Positions 1 to 6,397 of a stretch of DNA of 9,399 bases are shown piece after piece. This stretch comes from Pseudomonadota bacterium (lineage in GTDB: Bacteria; Pseudomonadota; Gammaproteobacteria; Xanthomonadales; Rhodanobacteraceae), in the NCBI GenBank assembly GCA_023412995.1, contig JAEZQS010000171.1, forward strand, positions 1 to 9,399, given 5' to 3'. The stretch's first letter is position 1; each line of letters opens with the position of its first letter. The position numbers were made by a program, and so were the translations under genes. Below the pieces are notes generated by a model, which saw only the letters and a program-made list of their open reading frames with translations, was not told the DNA's origin and searched no databases.

Positions 1-34
1 CGGGCGGGGCCACCACCCCCGGGCGGCGCTGGCC

Positions 35-128
35 CGGCGCAGCCGCGACCGCGAAACCCCGCATGCGACGAACACACCGATTGGCGTCGCGACCTGCCGC
101 CCCGCGGTCGCGCTTGCAGCGCTCCTAC
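35..128. repeat. REPIN 1: inverted REP pair at the RAYT 3' end (left arm degenerate)
   Basis: The right arm (105-128) is a full inverted REP whose reverse complement begins GTAGGAGCGCTGCAAGCG. The left arm (35-51) keeps only the core GGCGCAGCCGCGACCG; its GTAGGAG head is replaced by unrelated GC-rich sequence. The spacer (52-104) is nearly identical to that of the pair at 822-922, so the two share an origin. On the minus strand the right arm follows directly on the RAYT coding sequence and its GTAG head supplies the stop codon. REP pairs of this kind are non-autonomous elements mobilised by RAYT proteins in other bacteria; that this RAYT acts on them is inferred. Confidence 0.85.
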
Positions 129-616
129 AGCGGCAGGGGTTCGCCGGGGTTGGGGGTCCAGCTGCAATTCCACCAGGGATACGCCATGGGCGAATCGGCG
201 AGCCCGGCGCGAACCGGGTTCGCGAGGACATAAGCAGCGGCCTTGGCGAGGTCCTCGTCGGTGCGCATTGCGTGGTCGTGGAACCCGCGACACCAGAGCG
301 GACCCGTGCCGCCACGCTGCTGGTTCACCGCGGCGGCCATGCGGGCCTTGAGGTACCCCACCCGGCGCGAGAGGTTGCCTTCGGCCAATCGAAGGAGAAG
401 GTGCAGGTGGTCGGGCATGAGCACCCAGCACAGGCAAGCCAGTCCGGGCCGGTCGAGATGGGCGTGCAGCGCGCGACAGGCCGCCCACGCAAGCGCGGGT
501 CGCGCAAACAGCGGTTCGCGGTTGCGAACGACGGTGGTGACCAGGTACACCTGCCCCGGCAGCGACGTGCGACCGACACGCAGCGCGCGGTGGCCCGGAT
601 GACGGATGCCGTCCAT
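125..616 (-). CDS. REP-associated tyrosine transposase (RAYT, Y1/IS200-like HUH family)
   Basis: A 163-residue single-domain transposase of the Y1 (IS200/IS605 TnpA-like) family, RAYT branch. Visible signatures are the N-terminal strand GQVYLVTTVVRNREPLF (residues 21-37), the metal-binding HUH-type motif MPDHLHLLL (H70 and H72), the LWCRGFHDHAMR segment (107-118) and the catalytic tyrosine Y129 in AAYVLANPVRAGL. All catalytic residues are present, so the gene appears intact. Family members nick single-stranded DNA next to GTAG-headed REP hairpins and are thought to spread them. The gene lies among such elements: one overlaps its 3' end and three pairs lie upstream. The ATG at 616 fits the family length. 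The stop TAG is the last three bases of the GTAG head of the adjoining REP. No clear promoter or Shine-Dalgarno was seen upstream. RAYTs are usually single-copy and vertically kept rather than multicopy insertion sequences. Confidence 0.93.
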   Translation of the reverse strand: MDGIRHPGHRALRVGRTSLPGQVYLVTTVVRNREPLFARPALAWAACRALHAHLDRPGLACLCWVLMPDHLHLLLRLAEGNLSRRVGYLKARMAAAVNQQRGGTGPLWCRGFHDHAMRTDEDLAKAAAYVLANPVRAGLADSPMAYPWWNCSWTPNPGEPLPL

Positions 617-694
617 TGTCCAACGGTGTCACGGCACGCCAGCCGACCCGTATGGCGATCGGCCATGCCGCGGTGTACGAATTCACCGCTTCCC

Positions 695-797
695 GTAGGA
701 GCGGCGCAGCCGCGACCGCGGAACCTCGCATGCGACGTAGCCTCCGGCTGGTTGCGTCGTCGTCGCCATTGCGCGGTCGCGCTTGCAGCGCTCCTAC
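695..797. repeat. REPIN 2: inverted REP pair upstream of RAYT
   Basis: The forward REP at 695-718 begins GTAGGAGCGGCGCAGCC and the inverted REP at 774-797 ends GCAGCGCTCCTAC; 55 bases separate them. Each arm folds alone: GCGGC/GCCGC around GCA in the first, GCGCT/AGCGC around TGC in the second. The spacer differs from those of the other pairs. This is the first of three tandem pairs (forward heads at 695, 822 and 947) between the RAYT start and the DUF3426 gene. Confidence 0.9.
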
Positions 798-821
798 GAC
801 GGCACGAGCACCCCGCTTTCC

Positions 822-922
822 GTAGGAGCGGCGCAGCCGCGACCGTGAAACCGCGCTCACGACGAACACACCGATTGGCGTCGCGACCTGCCGCCCCGCG
901 GTCGCGCTTGCAGCGCTCCTAC
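822..922. repeat. REPIN 3: inverted REP pair
   Basis: The forward REP is at 822-845 and the inverted REP at 899-922, both full length with the same arm sequences as the pair at 695-797. The spacer matches that of the RAYT-adjacent pair almost base for base. The linker after the preceding pair (GACGGCACGAGCA, 798-810) recurs after this pair at 923-935, showing that the array grew by tandem duplication of a unit of about 125 bases. Confidence 0.9.
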
Positions 923-946
923 GACGGCACGAGCATTCCGCTTTTC

Positions 947-1047
947 GTAGGAGCGGCGCAGCCGCGACCGGGGAAACCGGTTGCCGGCGCAACCTCCGGT
1001 TGGCGGCGGCGTCGGCGGCGGTTCGCGGTTGCGCTTGCAGCGCCTGC
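947..1047. repeat. REPIN 4: REP pair with a decayed right arm
   Basis: The forward REP at 947-970 is intact and is preceded by CGCTTTTC (939-946), the same bases that precede the REP after purD (5536-5543). The inverted partner at about 1026-1047 is degenerate: GGTTGCGCTTGCAGCGCC is recognisable but the terminal CTCCTAC is lost. It ends about 60 bases before the -10 box of the DUF3426 gene, so it may influence that promoter or insulate it from the array. Confidence 0.75.
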
Positions 1048-1104
1048 GGCAGCGGGGAGCCTCACGGCGAGCGGGGCATCACGCCAAGCCGCCGGCCGGT
1101 CGCC

Positions 1105-1110
1105 TACAAT
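1105..1110 (+). promoter_or_regulatory. Candidate -10 box for the DUF3426 gene, placing transcription start at the ATG
   Basis: TACAAT lies six bases before the ATG at 1117. The usual 6-7 base distance from -10 to +1 would put the first transcribed base at or beside the A of the start codon. No good -35 hexamer is seen at the right spacing (the region is GC-rich), and no Shine-Dalgarno precedes the ATG. A leaderless transcript is therefore possible; the alternative is a more distant promoter. Confidence 0.4.
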
Positions 1111-1116
1111 GGCGCG

Positions 1117-1905
1117 ATGTACGCCCAGTGCCCGGAATGCCTGACGATCTACAAGCTTGGCGGGGCCGAGCTGGCGGCGGCGCAGGGGAGCGTGCGGTGC
1201 GGGCATTGCGCGGCGGTGTTCGATGCGCTGCGGTCGCTTGCGGAGCAGTTGCCGCCGGAACCGATCGAGCGGCTGGACGTGCATGCCACGCAGGTCGCGC
1301 CGCCGGCGATGGACCTGCCCGTGTTCCGGCCGAATCCGGCGCAGGCCTCGCTCTTCACCGAACCGGCGGACCGGGCGTCGGCGGCAACGCGCTCGTCGCT
1401 GCCGGCGTTCGCGGCGGCGCGGCGGCGGGCGCGGACGCAGCGCAGCTGGCCGTGGGTGGCCGGATGCGCGTTGCTGCTGCTCACCCTCGCGGCCGAAGTG
1501 GCGTGGTCCGAACGCACGCGGTGGATGGGCGATGCGGGCGTGCGCGCGTGGCTCGATCCGCTGTGCGCGCGCCTCGGCTGCACCTTGCCGCTACGCAGCG
1601 ACCCGGCGACGCTGGAACTCCTTTCGCGCGACATCCGCCCGCACCCGTCGGTGGCCGGCGCGCTGATCATTTCCGCCACGCTGCGCAACGACGCCGCCTT
1701 CGCGCAGCCGTGGCCGGTGGTGGAGATCACGCTGTCCGACCTCGACGGCACGCGCGTGGCGATGCGCCGCTTCCGTCCGGGCGACTACCTCGGCGACACG
1801 CAGGACATCGCCGCGGGACTCGCGCCGGGCGCCAGCACGGCGCTGGTGTTCGAGGTGGCCGATCCCGGCCGCAACGCGGTGGCGTTCGAATTCCGCTTCC
1901 AGTAG
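1117..1905 (+). CDS. Zinc-ribbon / DUF3426 inner-membrane protein
   Basis: A 262-residue protein of unknown function. The N terminus is an MJ0042-type zinc ribbon with C5, C8, C28 and C31 (CPEC...CGHC). A proline- and alanine-rich linker follows, then a basic patch (ARRRARTQR, about 101-109), one membrane segment (WPWVAGCALLLLTLAAEVAW, 111-130) and a C-terminal DUF3426 domain (about 131-262) with the usual cysteine pair (C150, C155). The arrangement predicts a cytoplasmic zinc finger tethered to the inner membrane with the DUF3426 domain in the periplasm. I chose the ATG at 1117 because the ribbon begins at once (MYAQCPEC); the frame stays open further upstream, but that part encodes no family sequence and runs into REP repeats. 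In related genomes this gene precedes fis. A weak stem (CCTGC 1913-1917, GCAGG 1927-1931) follows the stop without a T tract. Confidence 0.9.
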   Translation: MYAQCPECLTIYKLGGAELAAAQGSVRCGHCAAVFDALRSLAEQLPPEPIERLDVHATQVAPPAMDLPVFRPNPAQASLFTEPADRASAATRSSLPAFAAARRRARTQRSWPWVAGCALLLLTLAAEVAWSERTRWMGDAGVRAWLDPLCARLGCTLPLRSDPATLELLSRDIRPHPSVAGALIISATLRNDAAFAQPWPVVEITLSDLDGTRVAMRRFRPGDYLGDTQDIAAGLAPGASTALVFEVADPGRNAVAFEFRFQ

Positions 1906-2031
1906 GCCCGCCCCTGCGGCGCTGCGGCAGGCGCTTCAAGCTGGCGATGAGGATGCGCGCGCAAGTGCCGACAGCGGAACGTTTCGCGCGCTGCCGTGCA
2001 GGCGAACGCGCGGTTTTCGCGCCGGCGGCAC

Positions 2032-2060
2032 TTATCAACCGGCGGTCACGGCGCTAAGAT
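2032..2060 (+). promoter_or_regulatory. Candidate sigma-70 promoter for fis
   Basis: TTATCA (2032-2037) and TAAGAT (2055-2060) are separated by 17 bases, the optimal spacing. The two boxes match the -35 and -10 consensus at four and five of six positions. This is the only AT-rich patch in the 228-base gap after the DUF3426 gene. Predicted transcription would start near 2067 and leave a leader of about 65 bases before the GTG start of fis. fis may therefore have its own promoter besides any read-through. Confidence 0.5.
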
Positions 2061-2115
2061 TCCCTCCCGACGCGCCACTCGCCTGCGCGTCGGCCCGCTC
2101 AGGGATGCTTGTTTC

Positions 2116-2122
2116 AAAGGGG
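2116..2122 (+). promoter_or_regulatory. Ribosome binding site that supports the GTG start of fis
   Basis: AAAGGGG lies 11 bases before the GTG at 2134, slightly long but usable. Upstream in-frame starts would add about 46 residues, rich in arginine and unlike Fis, that span the predicted promoter. Confidence 0.5.
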
Positions 2123-2133
2123 CCCACACCGCC

Positions 2134-2415
2134 GTGAATGCCGCCATTTCCTTGCGCGCCGATGCCGCGCATGAACCTTCGTTGCAGCCTGCGCTGCGCG
2201 AGTGCGTCGCGCGCGCCGTGCGCCGCTATCTTTCCGACGTCGAGTCCGAGCCGGCCGAGGGCCTGCACGCGCTGGTCCTGCGCGAGGTGGAATCGCCGCT
2301 GCTGCGCGAGGTGCTGGCCTGGTACAACGGCAACCAGAGCCGCGCCGCGGCCGCGCTCGGCATCAACCGCGCGACCCTGCGCAAGAAACTGCAGCAGTAC
2401 GGCCTGGCCGAATGA
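2134..2415 (+). CDS. fis: DNA-binding protein Fis (nucleoid-associated regulator)
   Basis: A 93-residue Fis protein, close to the 98 residues of the E. coli protein. The C-terminal helix-turn-helix is highly characteristic: [20 protein letters not shown] (66-85) followed by LQQYGL matches the classic Fis recognition region. The N-terminal part (about 18-60) supplies the dimerisation helices. Fis binds and bends DNA as a dimer and adjusts transcription of rRNA, tRNA and many growth-related genes; it also assists site-specific recombination in enterics. The start is GTG, preceded by AAAGGGG. In enterics fis follows dusB, whereas here it stands between the DUF3426 gene and purH, the order I recall for Xanthomonadaceae. 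A family with a similar C terminus is NtrC-type activators, but the short length excludes them. Confidence 0.93.
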   Translation: MNAAISLRADAAHEPSLQPALRECVARAVRRYLSDVESEPAEGLHALVLREVESPLLREVLAWYNGNQSRAAAALGINRATLRKKLQQYGLAE

Positions 2416-2485
2416 GGCGCGCCCGCTGCCGCCCGCTGGCGCGACCGGGCCGTTGCGACCGACGCGCGGCGCCGGCACGGCTATA

Positions 2486-2505
2486 GCGCGGCTATAATTC
2501 CGCGC
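2486..2505 (+). promoter_or_regulatory. purH promoter -10 box inside an inverted repeat
   Basis: A consensus TATAAT (2493-2498) lies 29 bases before the purH ATG. It is bracketed by a perfect 6-base inverted repeat, GCGCGG (2486-2491) and CCGCGC (2500-2505). GGCTATA also occurs as an 11-base-spaced direct repeat (2479-2485 and 2490-2496). No convincing -35 box is visible at 16-18 bases, so the promoter may need an activator or depend on the strong -10. The inverted repeat could be an operator; it does not resemble the E. coli PurR box. Confidence 0.55.
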
Positions 2506-2527
2506 CTCCCGCGATTGCCGTCAGCCC

Positions 2528-4105
<1,578 letters not shown>

Positions 4106-4106
4106 G

Positions 4107-4226
4107 GCCGGGAATGGGGAATGGGGAATGGTTCGAGCAACGGCCGTGACCCCGACCCTTCCGCGATGACCCCGCCTTTTGCTTTGCGCCCTTGCCATTC
4201 CCCATTCCCCACTCCCCATTCCCGGC
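4107..4226. repeat. Inverted repeat of 7-base GGGGAAT units between purH and purD
   Basis: The left arm (4107-4131) reads GCCGGGAATGGGGAATGG and continues with one more GGGAATGG-type unit. The right arm (4195-4226), read on the opposite strand, starts the same way but contains one extra unit with a single A-to-G change (GGGGAGT). About 63 bases lie between the arms and include TGACCCCG twice (4147-4154, 4167-4174). The left arm begins one base after the purH stop and the right arm ends seven bases before the purD ATG, so the element fills the whole intergenic gap. The transcript could fold into a long stem between the two messages. Similar GGGAATGGGGAAT arrays occur, as I recall, in intergenic regions of Xanthomonadaceae. 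Confidence 0.85.
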
Positions 4227-4233
4227 TCCACCC

Positions 4234-5517
4234 ATGAAAATCCTCGTCATCGGATCCGGCGGCCGCGAGCACGCGCTGGCGTGGAAGATCGCGCAGTCGC
4301 CGCGCGTCAGTGAAGTGATCGTCGCGCCGGGCAACGGCGGCACCGCGGTGGAGGCGGGCGTGCGCAATGCCGATGTCGGCGTGACCGACGTCGACGGGCT
4401 GCTGGCGCTGGCGCAGGCCGAAGGCGTCGCGCTCACCGTGGTGGGGCCGGAAGCGGCGCTGGCGGCAGGCGTCGCCGACCGCTTCCGCGCGGCGGGGCTG
4501 CGCTGCTTCGGTCCGGGGCGGATCGCCGCGCAGCTGGAAAGCTCGAAGGCGTTCGCCAAGGATTTCCTCGCCCGCCACAACATCCCGACCGCGCGCTACG
4601 CCGTCTTCACCGAGCTGCAGCCGGCGCTGGCGCATGTGCGCGCGCGCGGCGCGCCGATCGTGATCAAGGCCGACGGGCTCGCCGCCGGCAAGGGCGTGGT
4701 CGTCGCGCTGACGCTTGCCGACGCCGAGCAGGCGCTGCACGACATGCTGGGCGCGCACAGCTTCGGCGACGCCTCGGCGCGGGTGGTGGTGGAGGAGTTC
4801 CTCGACGGCGAGGAAGCCAGCTACATCGTGATGGCCGACGGCAAGGCGGCGCTGCCGCTCGCCACCAGCCAGGACCACAAGCGCCGCGACGAGGGCGACC
4901 TCGGGCCCAACACCGGCGGCATGGGCGCGTATTCGCCGGCGCCGGTGGTGACGCCGGCGGTGGAGCAGCGCATCCTCGCCGAGATCGTGCAGCCGACGCT
5001 GGCGGGCATGGCGGCCGAGGGCGCGCCGTTCACCGGCTTCCTCTATTGCGGCCTGATGATCGGCCGCGACGGGTCGCCGCGGGTGATCGAATTCAATGCG
5101 CGGCTCGGCGACCCGGAGACGCAGCCGATCCTGCTGCGCCTGCGCTCGGACCTGGTCGACCACGTCGAGGACGCGCTCGACGGGGTGCTGGACCGGCATC
5201 CGGTGGCGTGGGATCCGCGTTCCGCCATCGGCGTGGTGGTCGCCGCCGGCGGCTACCCGTCGCGGCCGCGCACGGGTGACGTGATCGAAGGGCTCGACGC
5301 CGCAGCCGGCGACGACGTGAAGGTGTTCCATGCCGGCACCGCCCGCGACGCCGACGGCCGTAACGTCACCTCCGGCGGCCGCGTCCTCTGCGTCTGCGCC
5401 CTCGGCACCGACCTGGCCGCCGCCCGCGAACACGCCTACGCCGCCGTCCGCGCCATCCGCTTCGAGGGCGCCTTCCACCGCCGCGACATCGGCCACCGCG
5501 CCCTCCCCCGCCGCTGA
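4234..5517 (+). CDS. purD: Phosphoribosylamine--glycine ligase (GAR synthetase)
   Basis: A 427-residue PurD, the usual length. It joins glycine to 5-phosphoribosylamine using ATP, the second step of de novo purine synthesis. The N-terminal domain begins [19 protein letters not shown]. The ATP-grasp region shows [15 protein letters not shown] (144-158), [20 protein letters not shown] (212-231, the family signature) and [12 protein letters not shown] (286-297, metal and nucleotide binding). The C-terminal domain carries [11 protein letters not shown] (335-345). The start is the ATG at 4234. An in-frame TTG at 4192 would add 14 residues read from the right arm of the inverted repeat (proline-rich, repetitive) and is rejected. 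Only pyrimidine-rich sequence precedes the ATG, so no Shine-Dalgarno is visible. Expression probably depends on purH read-through. Confidence 0.98.
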   Translation: MKILVIGSGGREHALAWKIAQSPRVSEVIVAPGNGGTAVEAGVRNADVGVTDVDGLLALAQAEGVALTVVGPEAALAAGVADRFRAAGLRCFGPGRIAAQLESSKAFAKDFLARHNIPTARYAVFTELQPALAHVRARGAPIVIKADGLAAGKGVVVALTLADAEQALHDMLGAHSFGDASARVVVEEFLDGEEASYIVMADGKAALPLATSQDHKRRDEGDLGPNTGGMGAYSPAPVVTPAVEQRILAEIVQPTLAGMAAEGAPFTGFLYCGLMIGRDGSPRVIEFNARLGDPETQPILLRLRSDLVDHVEDALDGVLDRHPVAWDPRSAIGVVVAAGGYPSRPRTGDVIEGLDAAAGDDVKVFHAGTARDADGRNVTSGGRVLCVCALGTDLAAAREHAYAAVRAIRFEGAFHRRDIGHRALPRR

Positions 5518-5543
5518 GCGTCTGCGCGGGGAAAACGCTTTTC

Positions 5544-5690
5544 GTAGGAGCGGCGAAGCCGCGACCGCGAACCCGCACACGCGACGGGAATCCGATTTGG
5601 CGTCGCGACCAGCCACCCCGCGGTCGCGCTTGCAGCGCTCCTACGACGGCGGCGTTGTTGGCGTTCGCGATCGACTTGCGGCGCTCCTGC
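5544..5690. repeat. REPIN 5 in the convergent gap after purD, plus a decayed third REP
   Basis: The forward REP at 5544-5567 (GTAGGAGCGGCGAAGCC) has GAA instead of GCA in the hairpin loop while its stem is kept. The inverted REP at 5621-5644 is identical to the arms near the RAYT. A further degenerate inverted copy lies at about 5665-5690 (ACTTGCGGCGCTCCTGC). The element lies 26 bases after the purD stop and just before the stop of the convergent gene at 5711. REP hairpins in this position can stabilise or end transcripts from both sides; no other terminator is visible here. Confidence 0.88.
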
Positions 5691-5710
5691 GACAGCCGGC
5701 TTTCGGGCGG

Positions 5711-6397
5711 TCATGTATGCCCGAGGCGGGGGTCGTCGTAGTAGTCGTTCACCTGGTTGGGGTTTGCATGGCCGCCGGTGCTGCCGAGGGGCCAGTCGAA
5801 CTCGATGCGCTGGAAGGAGGCGTCCTCGTTGTACACGTTGGTTTCGGTGGCGATGCCGGTGGTGGCGTTGGTCTCGAACAGGGCGGTTTCGCCGTCGTAT
5901 TCGGCGGCTTCGCGTTGCTGGGTTTCGAACGGGTCGTCGCCTTGGTGCAGGATGCGGTTGCTGCAGGTGTCCACTTCGACGTGGCGCGCGCCGTCGTAGA
6001 TCGCGATGCGCACCATCACGTCCTGCGCACCGGGTGCGGAAGCGGTGAGCCTGGTGCCGTCGCCCAGCAGCAGGGTGCGGCGCGAGCCGTCCCATTCCGG
6101 CTCGCCTCCCCAGTCCTTGATGTGCTTGCCGTTGAGGTTCTCGTGCGGATCGCCCCACCATTCGATGCGGTTCAGCGCGATCGGATCGGTGACGCTGACG
6201 GTGTGGCGATCGACGTGGATGCGGTAGCCGCCCTGCGTCTCCCAGTCGAGCGGCGCCGCCGCCGGCTCGAATCCGTCCTGGAAGAGCGGGCAGCTGGTCG
6301 CGATCGAGGCCAGCGTGCGTTCGTCCACCGGTGCTGGCGCGGCGGTGCCGGCCTGCATCACGAGCGCCAGCACGCTTCCCAGCATCCAGGCGCTCAT
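5711..6397 (-). CDS. Exported DUF1521-like protein with a GDPH motif (possible self-cleaving domain)
   Basis: A 228-residue protein with a likely Sec signal peptide (residues 1 to about 20, MSAWMLGSVLALVMQAGTAA). The central region reads RIEWWGDPHENLNGKHIKDW (78-97), followed by LLLGDGTRLT (109-118). This order of WGDPH, NGKH-D-W and DGT+IT matches my memory of DUF1521, the metal-ion-inducible autocleavage domain of rhizobial NopE effectors, which cut between D and P of GDPHVD. Here the motif is GDPHEN (82-87). C36 and C145 could form a disulfide. The C-terminal third is acidic and rich in aspartate and asparagine, with no motif I know. The start overlaps the stop of the upstream lipoprotein gene (ATGA), with GGAG eight bases before the ATG in a hairpin loop. 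A von Willebrand D-like origin of the GDPH motif is an alternative. Cleavage is inferred, not shown. Confidence 0.7.
   Translation of the reverse strand: MSAWMLGSVLALVMQAGTAAPAPVDERTLASIATSCPLFQDGFEPAAAPLDWETQGGYRIHVDRHTVSVTDPIALNRIEWWGDPHENLNGKHIKDWGGEPEWDGSRRTLLLGDGTRLTASAPGAQDVMVRIAIYDGARHVEVDTCSNRILHQGDDPFETQQREAAEYDGETALFETNATTGIATETNVYNEDASFQRIEFDWPLGSTGGHANPNQVNDYYDDPRLGHT

Noticed and set aside
1..34. Tail of an upstream gene at the left edge (prmA would be expected from synteny)
   Set aside because: Too short, and no recognisable protein C terminus in any frame; the REP arm that follows is degenerate.
695..1047. CRISPR-like array (regularly spaced repeats near a nuclease-like gene)
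   Set aside because: The repeats are alternating inverted REP arms, the spacers are partly identical and too long, and there are no cas genes.
272..1144. A 290-codon plus-strand frame over the RAYT and REP region
   Set aside because: It translates the complement of the RAYT and REP repeats; the repeated Arg/Ser/Leu segments reflect the repeats, not a protein.
1906..1934. Terminator after the DUF3426 gene
   Set aside because: The stem is only 5 bp (CCTGC/GCAGG) and no T run follows.
2416..2527. Purine riboswitch or PurR operator upstream of purH
   Set aside because: No riboswitch core or PurR box could be recognised; only the -10 box and the short symmetry around it are visible.
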